Of a stretch of DNA of 64,000 bases, positions 22,234 through 32,999 are shown in pieces (position 1 is the first letter of the stretch; each line of letters begins with the position of its first letter). The stretch covers positions 20,875,501 through 20,939,500 of the forward strand of contig NC_084938.1 of assembly GCF_958298935.1 (NCBI RefSeq). Direction: 5' to 3'. The DNA is from Phragmites australis. Lineage: Eukaryota; Streptophyta; Magnoliopsida; Poales; Poaceae. The notes below the pieces were generated by a model, which was given only the letters and a program-made list of their open reading frames with translations, was not told the DNA's origin and searched no databases. The position numbers and the translations under genes are program-made.

Positions 22234-22453
22234 CGAGGTGTTTAGTTTGAGGAACCAACTCATCCTAGAATGGATTGGTCTGTCATGCGTTCATCCCATA
22301 ATTTCGGTGGGACCACATGTCCACATCATTCCTTAATTTCATGTCCTTATCTGGACTGAGGTGGCGAACCCATTCCATTCCTCAAATTAAACATGTGGGC
22401 TAGGTTTGGAGTTAGATTGGATAGTCCATCCATTCCTCAAACAAACACTTCAC
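22234..22453. mobile_element. Probable Tourist-like MITE, about 220 bp
   Basis: Inverted ends gaggtgtttagtttgaggaa (left) and gaagtgtttgtttgaggaa (right, read inward). The flanks are TTA on the left and TAA on the right, compatible with a mutated 3-bp target duplication. No coding capacity. Confidence 0.6.
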
Positions 22454-22716
22454 TAATATACAGAATTCAATCATTTCTTCCAATAGTTTATAGTGTGTTA
22501 AGTCATTCAAAGGCTCTTTGGAGCATCACTACGGCTTGCATGCTGCAATTTTGTTAGTGTTAGAGCAGAGTTACCGAGGTAGAGTTGTGAAGACAACCAA
22601 CCAATTGGCCATGATTAAGGAAGATTTGTGAACTATCAAACTTGCCATTGATGTTGTGAACTCTTCCCTTTTCCTCTGATCTGTGCTGATTGAGATCCCC
22701 TTGTAAGATAAATGAA

Positions 22717-22895
22717 ATTACTAATGACGACACGCCTAATTTCATGCACCATAATACACACTGACACACTGCCAATGCCACATAGTGATGGGACGGATCT
22801 TACACATCAAAATCACTAATGAGGATACGCCTCATACACCCAACACACGTTGACACAATGCCAATGGTGCATAGTGCTGGAACAGGTCTTATAGA
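22717..22895. repeat. Degenerate tandem duplication, period about 94 bp
   Basis: The phrase actaatga(c/g)ga(c/t)acgcct, then gacaca(c/a)tgccaatg and catagtg(a/c)tgg, occurs in order in both 22717-22803 and 22811-22895. Several substitutions separate the copies. Confidence 0.7.
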
Positions 22896-23244
22896 ACCAT
22901 GATAAACTTCTATGAGTACCTCTTGGTAGTACAATAATATTATATGAGTATATATCATAAAAAAAATACTATGGCCATAGATGCAGAAAACCACATGTTT
23001 CTTGGCTAGTTGCAATTAATCCCACAGTATTTCACCGTCGCTTAATGTTTAGTAGTGCAGCAAAATTCTATACTGTCTTATGCTGTCTTCAGGGCCTTGA
23101 ATAATCTCATGGCGTTTTCTATTTATTGAACCCTGTAGCTTACGGGAGTTTGTCTTCAGAAACACTAAATTACTGATTAGTTTCAATTTTTCTTAGGCAT
23201 GTAAGGTGTTCACGCTACTATATGTTGCCATGTAAATTTTGCAG

Positions 23245-23354
23245 AGAAAGAAGTAACATTGGTGCAAAATACGGAGGCTCTTGGCGAGCTACCTTCACCG
23301 CCTGCTAGAAAGCATTTGTGGACATCATGTTGGAATTGTGTCCTTCTAGCATAA
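23245..23354 (+). CDS. Exon 2 of the small plant protein of unknown function
   Basis: A good acceptor (tttttgcag-like, ttttgcag at 23237-23244) precedes it. Joined in phase 1 to exon 1 it encodes 36 further residues, from EKEVTLVQNTEALGE to a Trp/Cys-rich end (WTSCWNCVLLA), and stops at TAA 23352-23354. The whole protein is 115 residues. The C-terminus is compact and hydrophobic, with two Cys and two Trp in the last 11 positions; it might anchor to membrane or bind metal, but this is a guess. Without a transcript the exon is a prediction from phase and splice sites only. Confidence 0.6.
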
Positions 23355-25294
23355 AGCTCGAACTCTACCACTGTTGTTTCTTCACTCTGCTATGTTAATG
23401 CCTAAACACTGTTACTTAACAAGCCTCCTTTCTTATGGAGTTCGCGTGTGAGGGCCCACGTTAATGTGTAGCATAGGTATCTAGCTTTAGCTTATCGTGT
23501 ATGTTTACTAATGCAGCCTCACTGTTCAGTATATCCTGCCCATTCTGCTTTTTATCACTGCCATAGCATTTTCTCTCTCCTTTTCTGTCCTCACTAATAT
23601 GCTTTTAGATGGATTGTGATTTTTACAACATAAACATAATGATAGACAGCTCTCCCGCCGGTTTCGAGAAAAAAAAACAACAATTGGGATGTTGCATTCA
23701 GTGTTTATTGCTATGCTGTCCACTATGTCACACTTCAATCACCATTCTTTTTTCTAATAGTAAATAAAGGGACAGAGTGAGCATTTTGGTAACAGCCATC
23801 GGAATGAGCATTTTGGGAAACATGAATGTAAGTATGTATCTGTCACTGTGGACTGAGTCTGGTGCAGAAGTATCATGTTGTTCTTGTTTTACTCTGCTCC
23901 CCTTGCTCTGTGCTTTTATTTTGTCTTTCTGAAAGGCATTGACTGTAGTGTTTACGAAACACTTTAATGAGCTTGAAACACCTTTCTAGTGGTTGTTGGT
24001 AGCATAGAATTCTAGTTCATGGGCCACTTTCATCATTGCTCTTCAACGTAACTTCTGTTTGGGTCTAATAAGGTTAAGCCGCACAGAATGATGCGCTCGT
24101 GGGGGCAAGGGCAAGCATGGACAATCATGAGATCTCGTCCGATTTAAACATGGTTGAATATGATCACCTCTTATGTTGGACCTTCTCAGAGAAGTACATT
24201 TCCATGGCCATGGCTGAGATTTTTGTGGTGTTAAGTGTGGGGATAAATGAGAATTAATAAGTGGTCCAGAACGGCATGAGAAATTCATATGGAAGAAAGG
24301 AAGGTAGCCAATCTGAATTAGTTGGAACAGAAGAACAGGACCAGCCACATGCGTGCACATGGCTTAGAGCCCCCACATCTGCATGACCTTCCAACTGGAT
24401 TTGGATATGCATGTACCTGCAAACAAAACTGGATTTGCTTGTGTTAAAACTAATAGAAAGGTTTCCTGTACACTGAAAAGGAAATGAGTTTTCATAGTCG
24501 AGGAACTAGTTCTTGTGCATGCAATTCGAACTTTGAGCGATTTTTGTTGGATCTGGCAATTATACTAGAGATAGAGATTTCAAAGTATGATGTTTTGAGT
24601 CTTTTTTCTGTTAACCTTTGCTCTGAAGTGTTTTGAGTCCTTTCCTGTGAAGCAGCACCCAGATCAGAAGTTCAGTGAGACAGTCAATGGAGATACTTGA
24701 ACTAATTGCGCCGGAATAAGGCTATTAGCTTTTCTTTCTTGCAGGACATGGAGAAGCTACCGGTTGGTCTAGCTGCTTAAGACTCGGGAATAGTCTCCTG
24801 ATGATTGTATACTTTTGCTTTCTTCTGGTGAAGCATCCACTTCTGCATTGCTACCTTGAGCACGGCGCAGAAAGCCTGCCTTTTTATGGTTGTGATCAAG
24901 GATGCTGACCATGTTGGGCAAAGTGCTGATGCTTGATATTTTGATGGTTCCAGGTGCGTTCTACTTGACCGCAGTTTGTTGAATTTTAAGTGTATACCTT
25001 AATTAAGGATCAGAATGCTGATGAAAACCTAGAGAGGCGCATCGTGACAATTATTGCATGTCAATTTTCTGGTAGATTCTGTGTGGAGGCCAAAAAATTC
25101 ATTATGAAGTTGCTTTTGGGGATGCAATCCCGGCCCTGCTACATGTGAAGAGAGATGCACTTGAGGCCCACATCATTAGTAATCTATAAAATAAGTTTTT
25201 GTCGTTGCCTCTTTTTTGTCTCCGAGAGAAATGAACAATGAAGAATCATACAAACCATCTTCTATTTTTCTGTTTTTCTATCTCCTGAGGGGCA
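23355..25294. other. Probable 3' UTR then intergenic DNA
   Basis: The first few hundred bases are likely the 3' UTR of the small gene; an AATAAA lies at 23763-23768. The remainder is unique-looking, pyrimidine-rich DNA without a frame I recognise. Confidence 0.45.
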
Positions 25295-26248
25295 GAATCA
25301 TACAAACATGATACTGTAGCAGAGGTTTTCTGAACTTTCCCCTAATGTTTCTTTTAGAAGGGATCTTATAGGGCCAAAATTAATAATGTGGAATGTTTTA
25401 CTTCCTCGATTTGTTAATATTTTATTTACTTAGGAGCAAGATGAGTTCCGCTGGAACTTAACCCCGAATAGACAGTTCATGGTGAAATCTCGCTATCTTG
25501 CCTTAGTGCATAGCGATGTTCCCAACCTTAATAAAAGCCTTTGGAATCTGAAGGTGCTTCTTAAAGTCAGAATCTTCCTGTGGTATCTATGTAAAGGTGT
25601 AGTTTTGACAAAGGATAATCTGGCTATACGGATTTGGTAAGGTAGTAAGAAATGCTATTTTTGTCACAAAGAAGAGACAATTAAACATCTTTTCTTTGAA
25701 TACCGTCTTGTCTGCACAGTATGGTTAATCATACAATCGGCTTCAGGGCTCTTACGGCCCGTAGTGTATCACATATGTTCGGTACTTGGTTACGGGGTAT
25801 TAGGAGGGGCTTGAAACCAAAAATCCTGTTGGGGGCGGTTGCTACTTGCTGGTCGCTTTGGTTATGCAGGAATGATATGGTGTTCGATAAAAGAATTATC
25901 TCATCTCCTTTGCAGGTTATCAACATTTATACCCACTGACTCTGTACCTAGGCTATATTGCAGAAGCTGGATTCTCGAGATATGGTTACAGTGACGTGTC
26001 AACATTTGGAGAGGGTGGTCAGGGAGTGTTTTACCCAGGTTTATGGGTAGTGATCTAATCGGAGGATCAGAACGCCTTAACTTTTCCTGTTGTCACCTTT
26101 GTCACTCTCTACTTATGCTTTTCCCTTTTATTTCTTTGGCTGTGTGCATCTTGATTATGCAGAGTCTGAGAGTGTTCTTAGTGCGATTGCACCAATTTAA
26201 TGTAATTGTCTGAGATCAATAAAACTTCCCTTATCTTAAAAAAAAAAA
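25295..26248 (+). mobile_element. 5'-truncated L1-type LINE, 3' end with poly(A)
   Basis: It holds the end of an L1 ORF2: the reverse-transcriptase zinc-binding domain (DEFRWNLTPN, MVKSRYLALVHSDV, FLWYLCKGVVLTKDNLA, CYFCHKEETIKHLFF) and the distal WLCRNDMVFDKR motif, with stops and frameshifts. It ends in AATAAAA and a run of A at 26239-26248. A likely target duplication, atctcctgaggggca (25280-25294) and atctcttgagggggca (from 26248), flanks it. Confidence 0.8.
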
Positions 26249-26673
26249 TCTCTTGAGGGGGCATTCTTAACATCTTATTGGCGCATGTGGATCATGCAGC
26301 AAATCTCTTGTTTGATGGGTCAACGATTGGTGAACCGATGATCTTACGAATCTATAGAAATTGTAGGAGATGCTTCAAGTAGACGAATCAAACAGTGCAT
26401 GTACGATCTTATACATGTTCAAGCCTTTTTTAGGATAATAGCCATACGTCATGCTGATCTTGTTTTCTCTAGGACAGTTTACAAGGGGGTGCTTGCTATC
26501 CTAGATGGATCTAAAACCTAGTCAGAGTGATCTCTTGTATGTAGTCAGAGAGATAAGCTAATACATATCTAAGTTGCAAAGGGCTTAAGGGTGCAAAGTT
26601 TCTGAATGCTTGAATGGCGTTAATGGAGTTGTGCTGACTTCTAATGATTTGTCCTCCGCAAGGTCTCTTTAAT

Positions 26674-26675
<2 letters not shown>

Positions 26676-26719
<44 letters not shown>
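26676..26719. repeat. (AT)n microsatellite, about 44 bp
   Basis: An uninterrupted AT/TA dinucleotide run, likely polymorphic. Confidence 0.95.
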
Positions 26720-26725
<6 letters not shown>

Positions 26726-26968
26726 GGGGTCATCATACGATTTTTGGAGTCTTTCTTTATCAATTTTGGAGATAAAATTTTCTAGTTATGAGATATCTTA
26801 AGTATCTGTGGGCAGTTTCATATGTCCAGATATTTCTTTCCTTGGGATAGAGATATATTCGAAAATGTAGGAAAATCCTAGGGTGTTCGGATACAATAGT
26901 TTTACACTGCCCATTGTCACGATGGTTACTTAAACAACATTAGGCAGACCCCATGGCGACCTATTGTC

Positions 26969-27076
26969 TTCATGCCATCTCCAGTAGTTGCAACTTCTGT
27001 ATTACTACCTCCACCATTTTTGTTCATGCCATCTCCAGTAGTTGCAACTTCTGTATTACTACCTCCACCATTTTTG
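26969..27076. repeat. 54-bp tandem duplication, almost perfect
   Basis: Two head-to-tail copies starting ttcatgccatctccagtag at 26969 and 27023. Near identity indicates a recent event. Confidence 0.95.
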
Positions 27077-30049
27077 CATCATGTAAATATTTAACGTGAA
27101 TGGTGTGATAATTGACGTGGTGAAGTCTGCTCATGCTAAACAAGACTAAAGTTAACTTCGTGCCTCATGCTAAATAAGATTTGTGAGTTTTCTTGAAAGA
27201 ACTAGCTCCTGTTGCTAGCCTTGGTGGTAGAGCCTTGACTGGTATTGCTTTCTGCGTTGTGCTATTGTGGTGGGTGCTCCATATAATGATCAGCTGCTCC
27301 CAAATCTATGAGCTAAGCACTGGTGCCACTTGTTATTTGACCCCGTGTTAGTGTATAGCATGTGCGATTCTACTTTTCACAAAGACAACTTATGTAGTGT
27401 CCTAGTTTCATACAGCCTTGTCAGGTACTCAGGTTTAGTGCGTTCATGGCTTCATGCTCTTAACATGTGTTATAACTATTATGTTAATGTAACATGTGTT
27501 ATTACTTTTTGTCATCTCTGGTTCAATGGATCACAGCCATGTTATCTCTGGCTCTTACCCTAATCCAGCACTGTTTCCATTGTGTATGGTTGTCTCATTA
27601 CAGGCTAATGCGAAGCACATGCTACTTTGGCTGCGACTTTTCTATGGTGGATAGTCCAAATCATAGCATCGCAGAGACACATGCTCACACATGGATGGGC
27701 TCCAGGTGCTGTAATAAAGCCACGCAGCCCGTCGGAGCTGTATCATTAAGGTAAAGGTACCTTGACGCCAGTATATTATCATGGACATATCATTGTATGC
27801 ACACTAGGTTGTCCATTGATCTCAGATTACTTTTTAAGATACTTTTGGTTGTTGAGTAGATTGTTTAGTGAGCTTGCAAAAGTTGGGAGCAGTGTGATGG
27901 CCGTTCATGATTCTTGCCTGGCTTGGCTGTGTCTTTAGGCAATTGCATGGCTTGATGTCTCTGTTATACATGCTTGCTAGTTGGATTGTTAGTGTGGAGC
28001 TAAAGTGGTTTATTGCCACAGATCCTGCTTCCGGAGTGTTTAGAAATTCCAGTTTTATGGTCCTGAACTTCTGTACAGTACATGTTAAGTAGATTACCCG
28101 ACTTCTGCAGAAGTCAGAGGTTAATAAAATCGTAATACCCATACAGCACCTAATCGCGCACACTAATGTGGTCCTATATAAAATGCCACGTTTGGAAAGC
28201 CGCCAAGCAGGCATAGCTGTGTTGGCAACATGAAGGCTGTAGCTGAAATGCTATGGCAATAGCCCATAGCTGTGGTCTGGCTGTGAACAATAAGCTCAAA
28301 GAATATCCCACATGGCTGTGCTGTAAATTACAGAATCTTACTGTCGCCTTCAGCTTAGCACGCTGTTCCAGTGTTTTTTCCCCGGTGCCCCCTGACAGGA
28401 AGCCTGGGCTGGTGGAGGGCACTAGTCTTTAACTCTCAAGGTTGAATTTAATGTCACCCACTGAAAGACACTCGTTAGATTTAGATTTATGATCACTTCC
28501 TTCCTGAGGGCTGCATATCTCTGCTTCCTGAGGTTGAAAGGTAGCATTATGTTATGGCTGTCTGGTTGGGAATCAATACTCCTGCTAAAAAAAGGAAGAA
28601 GATCTCAAGGTTAATCTCTTTTTCGTCAAGACAATCTGACCTTGGACAAGAAAGATCAAAGACGAACAAAATGTGCCATTTGATGTTAATGAACGCATGT
28701 ATGTCCCTGTTAAGCAAATGAGAAATCAATTAATGGCTCTTAATTACTGGAATTGTTTCACCTGAACGGATAAATTGGTGATTGGGTGGCAAGAGCCAAG
28801 AGGACAAGGCTTTCCAATGATGTGGAGCAAAATGCCAGAGAGCAGAGCAGTCTTGGCATGCACATTCTTGGACGCTTCCTCTGGTATCCCAGCTGCTATC
28901 TATCTGGTCAGCAGTACATTTACGCATGAATTAAATCCCCGCACGTACTATGTGATCTATCTTCATCATAGCATCCTTTTCATGTAGGATTGTAGATCAC
29001 CAGGTGATGTGACATGTTAGCATATATTCTCCATGGGTAAAAAGGATCCAATCCTACAATATCCATCTACCTGAAGAAATGGACTTGACAGAAAGAACTT
29101 CCCTTTCAGTTGCAACACCCCATTTTTTGGGGACTAAACTATATTATACATTTACATTTTTAATTAGTATTCATTTTATGTTCTTGTCCGTAGGGAGACC
29201 ATGGGATGCAGCAAGTTTTGAGGATCTTCACCCCTACAATACGATTCTGGATGGGGGAATTTCTTGTGCTACCTGTACTTGCCTCACAATCTTGGCAAGA
29301 TACAGCGCTGAGGATCCTACTTTGATCAATTGATTGATTAGTGAACACATGGACTGGAAGGAGGATTGTTTCTCAATTATTTTGTCAATGTTTTAGTTCT
29401 TTATTTGTTATGGACGGTTTTAAGGGTCTGGTTTGGTAGGTACACACAAGTACGGGCCCTTCTAATGAGTAGTACAATCACTCAATCATTATTCAGTAGT
29501 GGCTCCATTATTCATAATGCGACAGATGCTGCTATCCAAATGATCCTGTATCCGTAGCGGTCATCACACACAATGCTCTTTTTTTGGTAGTTCGTTGCCG
29601 ACTGGACGTGGTTGCATGTGTTTTTACATGTAGTCTAATCGATCATGACAATCACTGGAGGCAAGAAACCAAATTTTAGTGTGAAGGTTTGAACAGAACA
29701 TGAAGAGCTAGGCAAGAATTCATTGTACATACATACACATACAAACAAATACTTGAACCATGCATGCAGAGTTCTTCTCCTAGTCTATTGACAACAACCA
29801 GTCTAAGCATTTTCTCGCAATCGGCTGAAGAAATGGCTGGCCTTTCCAGCCAGATTTCAGTAATCAACATACTTCCGTATGCGACCAACCAATCACATAG
29901 AGGAGGCACAATATGCTACTACTTGGTGGGTGGTAGGGAAGAGATGAAGAGAGGTGTTCAGGGCAAGAAATGTAGCCAGGTTCTCTCTTCCCTCTTACAT
30001 GTGCAGTGGCAACTGGCATGCAGACGATGGCTACCTCCATGAGAGCTCG

Positions 30050-30286
30050 CTACACGCCGTAGACGGCAGAGAGCCTCCGGAGGACAGCTACCTTCAGCTC
30101 TAGTGCGCAGATGTACTCGGCGGTCCGACGAAGCAGCGCGTCCACGTCAGCCTCGCGGCGAGCACCCACGGGCACGATCTTCTTGAGCTCCCGGAGCCGC
30201 CTCAGGACCATGAGCTGGAACGGCCTCCTCCTTCTCAGTGATACCATTCCTCTACTAATTTTGCTGCTCTTACCCAGTGTCACCAT
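30050..30286 (-). CDS. Atypical bHLH protein, UPBEAT1/IBH1-like, 78 residues
   Basis: The protein starts MVTLGKSSKISRGMVSLRRR and has a basic patch (RRRRPFQLMVLRRLRELKKIV), a loop, then a second helix (DVDALLRRTAEYICALELKV) and a short end. This layout, with LKKIVP and RRTAEYICALE, matches the small atypical bHLH group that includes Arabidopsis UPB1 and IBH1. These proteins lack the full DNA-contact residues (no H-E-R pattern here) and often act as regulators of growth through dimerisation. UPB1 is about 100 residues, so this is slightly short. Start choice: a longer in-frame ATG at 30439 lies upstream of the TATA box (30397-30404) and adds a GA-repeat peptide, so the ATG at 30286 is used. 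No introns; ends TAG/TGA-type stop at 30050-30052. Confidence 0.85.
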   Translation of the reverse strand: MVTLGKSSKISRGMVSLRRRRPFQLMVLRRLRELKKIVPVGARREADVDALLRRTAEYICALELKVAVLRRLSAVYGV

Positions 30287-30287
30287 G

Positions 30288-30290
<3 letters not shown>

Positions 30291-30318
<28 letters not shown>
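30291..30318. repeat. (GA)14-type microsatellite in the 5' leader of the bHLH gene
   Basis: A pure TC run on the plus strand (GA on the coding strand) lying 5 bases before the ATG. GA-rich leaders are common in plants and can affect expression. Confidence 0.95.
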
Positions 30319-30321
<3 letters not shown>

Positions 30322-30396
30322 GTGTGTTGTAGCAGGTCTTGAGCTGTGTTAAGCTTGTAGTATGTGTGGTGCGGTGGTGTAGTGGGAGGGGGTGCA

Positions 30397-30404
30397 TATT
30401 TATA
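30397..30404 (-). promoter_or_regulatory. TATA box of the bHLH gene
   Basis: TATAAATA on the minus strand, about 110 bp before the chosen ATG, predicting a leader of roughly 80 bases. Confidence 0.7.
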
Positions 30405-30439
30405 GGTGAGAGGCTGCGAGCAAAGGCAAGAGATTTCAC

Positions 30440-31389
30440 TTGGCCATGTGGGGGAGAACTAGGTTCTAAGCTGTAGACTGAGCTGTAAGGAGGTATACAT
30501 GGAGCGATAAAAGGCCATCAGTTTTTGTGAGCTTGCCCATATCTTATGACTGTGTGCAACTATTATTGGCTAGGAGTAGTGTGGCTCCTTGCTTATAGTT
30601 TAATCCAAAGAGGAAAACCTATAAAAACCTTCCCAACGCCTAGTCATATATAGTCCAGTACAGCTTTCTTCCTGTCCTGGTTTGTTTGATCTCTCTCTTG
30701 GTAGTTAATTACTACTGTTCTGGTATCTCATTTGGTCATTTCAGCAAGCAAGTCCATTTTGACCTGGGTCAAAATCTGTACTGCTCTACTTATGTAGACT
30801 TTAGCTGATTGCAATGGTGAATAAATAGGTCAAGCACAAAGCGCAAATGACAAAATATGATTAAATTTCAGTGTTCTGAATACATGCTACAAATGTGTAT
30901 TTTTTCCCCTGATATCACTGCCGTCCAGACAGGTCCTGAGAGTATTATCAGAAGAGGACAGTTGCGATCTCTATGGCTGAGAGCATATAAGCAGCTGCTG
31001 GTCTTTTGAAGGGTGAACAGTGGCATGGCCGGCTGGGGTGGGGGGGGGGGGCGTGCAGTTGTAGCCAGAGGACAGCTCGATAAATTGGGTAATAATTGCT
31101 TGACGTCTCCACGTCTCGTGCACTTGTTTCTTCCTTGTCATGGGGCTCTGTCCTCTCGTGAATCTCAATCCAACCTGATGCCAAAGTAGGTTGTAGGTAC
31201 TGCACAAATAGCTCATTACTGTTAGAGCTAACCACTTCACATAATTGCTGATCAGCTCACCGGCATAAAGGTTAGTAGGTAACATGGCAGTTCTCTTTAA
31301 TCTCTTGATTTAACAGGCAAGAAATACGCCAACTAAGTAACATTTCGCTTGTTGAAGAAAGAACATTAGGTGTATTTCTGTTTGGAATG
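30440..31389. other. Promoter-proximal and intergenic DNA
   Basis: Upstream sequence of the bHLH gene. One poly-G tract at 31040-31051. Nothing else recognised. Confidence 0.45.
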
Positions 31390-31777
31390 GAGGTTTTTTT
31401 TACAAAGAATGTTTTATTTCATCAAACGAATAAAAATATTCCGGCCTCTACACCATGATGTGAATTCAGCCACTTATTACAAGCATTCCGACAATGATGT
31501 GTCCTCCGTCTACCTCATAAGCCACCAAAACAAACGAGATGTAGAGAATTTAACAAATAGCTTATGTTCATTTAAAACACTTAATCTATTACTAAACCTT
31601 CACCCAAATTTTGTGAAGATGTTCACCATTGTAGTCTCTAACCGACGATATCCCAATTGCATTATTGCACAGTTCTCCTCCTTTTGAAACAACGACTAAA
31701 ACCGGATCCAATACGTACTCCTATAGATAACCTGTATCGAAGAGTAAATATTTGTCTTGTCAAATACCACATCATTC
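31390..31777 (-). mobile_element. L1 LINE 3' end
   Basis: Minus-strand reading from 31777 begins NDVVFDKTNIYSSIQVIYR and STYWIRF, the distal ORF2 motif of plant L1 elements, then a 3' UTR, AATAAA and an A run at the left border (plus-strand T run near 31395). It abuts the 5' LTR of the gypsy element at 31778. Confidence 0.7.
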
Positions 31778-32484
31778 TGTTAGGGGGATCGCCATCAAGG
31801 ACCCCGGACACCCCCTATCTCCGTCAGCCTAGTTCGAAGACCATCATACTCAGAACCCCTCCAGAACCCATGGGCTCCGAAGCAACCACATAGACTCAAG
31901 CCTTTGGAGCCCCCAAACCCTTCGAGACTTGGGAAGAGGCAAGGGGCCCTAGTACGACTAGCGGGATAGGCCCACCGGCCATGTGGTCCGCCACAGCATG
32001 ATCGGTAATTAATACTGGTATAGTGGTGACCGTCCTGACACGATGGTGCTAGTGGTGGCCACCCTGACATGTCGTGCAAGTGGTGGCCGCCCTGATACGC
32101 TGTGCAAGTGGTGGCCACCCTGACGTCTGGTGCAAGTGGTGGCCACCCTGACACGCTGTGCAAGTGGTGGCCACCCTGACGTCTGGTGCAAGTGGTGGTC
32201 GCCCCAGCACGGCGGACAAGACCTCCGTCGTCGTCTGGCGACCGACCAAACGCTGTGGCCACTTGCCACCATAGTGTCCATCGTTGTTAGGAGACGTCAT
32301 AGGGTGTCTGATATTTTGATCTGTGCTTGGGCTGTATTTTACGAGATTAGCCCTAGGTCTCGGTGGTATAGTGGAAACTTGTATCACGACCCCTGTAGGG
32401 GTAGGATTGTACACTTACAGTTTGAAAAGCAATATAAATACAGACCATGGGCACACGGTGCCAGGGATAGATTTTGTAGGATCA
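31778..32484 (+). repeat. 5' LTR of the aORF-only gypsy element
   Basis: Starts TGTTAGGGGGATCGCCATCA. It contains seven 28-bp tandem units (32022-32216) and a caatataaatac TATA-like box near 32430. The last bases are uncertain. Confidence 0.75.
32022..32216 (+). repeat. Seven tandem 28-bp units in the 5' LTR
   Basis: Units of the form agtggtggccaccctgacgt start at 32022, 32051, 32079, 32107, 32135, 32163 and 32191. The 3' LTR has only five (36652-36791). Confidence 0.92.
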
Positions 32485-32880
32485 AATATGCACAAAATAC
32501 CCAATCAAAGGGGGGGGGGGGGTGAATGATTGCGGAAACCAAATTCAAAGATTACCTCTCAACTATTTTTCCCGGTGTCTATGAGTGAATGTGCCTCTCA
32601 ACTATTGGTTCTAATAGGTTACTTTGAGCACTGAGATACCATCAAAGCTAACAATTGCATCCCTCTTGATAGTACGGCTATCCTAGACTCAATTTCAAAG
32701 ATAAAACAAATTAAATCCTATTGAGTACTACAAACCGCTTCTCTTTTCTTTTCGAGGGACGTCAACTTCGTGTATCTTCACAAATGAGACTAAAACTTGT
32801 TCATAGCTTCAATAAACATATTAGTCCCTTAATCGTTTTGTCATCAATAAGCCAAAACCCACTTAGAGGGCCTAGATGCA
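32485..32880 (-). repeat. Fragment of a Sirevirus-type copia LTR
   Basis: The minus strand begins TGCATCTAGGCCCTCTAAGT and GGGTTTTGG, the usual start of grass Sirevirus LTRs, and runs to a G13 tract (32510-32522). The phrase gagcactgagata...gcatccctcttgat is shared with the LTR at 55443-57012. Confidence 0.6.
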
Positions 32881-32999
32881 CTTTCAGTCGCCCATGTGCA
32901 AAAGTTGTTCCAGCTGAGCGTTATCCAGATGAGGTGGCAGCCCAGGTGGTGGTGGTGCACCTAAGGACGCATCAAGGCGTGAAGCCTAGCCTTTTGCAA

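Larger units (their letters stand above)
3761..23244 (+). other. Proposed 19,484-bp intron packed with transposons
   Basis: The intron begins gttcgt and ends ttttgcag. It joins exon 1 (phase 1) to a 110-bp exon that completes the frame and ends in TAA. Contents in order: plain AT-rich DNA, a MITE, copia fragments, a 3.2-kb solo LTR, a full gypsy element, a second MITE and a small tandem duplication. The splice prediction rests on phase, consensus sites and the lack of a nearer plausible exon. It has not been checked against a transcript. Confidence 0.55.
26249..30049. other. Intergenic DNA
   Basis: No convincing gene. It contains a TA microsatellite and a 54-bp tandem duplication (separate entries). 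The open frames here are short and lack conserved motifs. The last 300 bp is probably 3' UTR of the minus-strand bHLH gene. Confidence 0.45.

Noticed and set aside
24745..24953. Possible further exon between cttgcag and a following gt
   Set aside because: It has no long frame and would be a UTR exon more than 50 bases after the stop; splice-like words alone are too common to support it.
30050..30439. 129-residue version of the bHLH protein
   Set aside because: Its ATG lies upstream of the TATA box and the extra part is encoded by a GA microsatellite and leader sequence.
32049..32414. Repetitive open frames in both strands of the 5' LTR
   Set aside because: They come from the 28-bp tandem units, which give periodic peptides in every frame.
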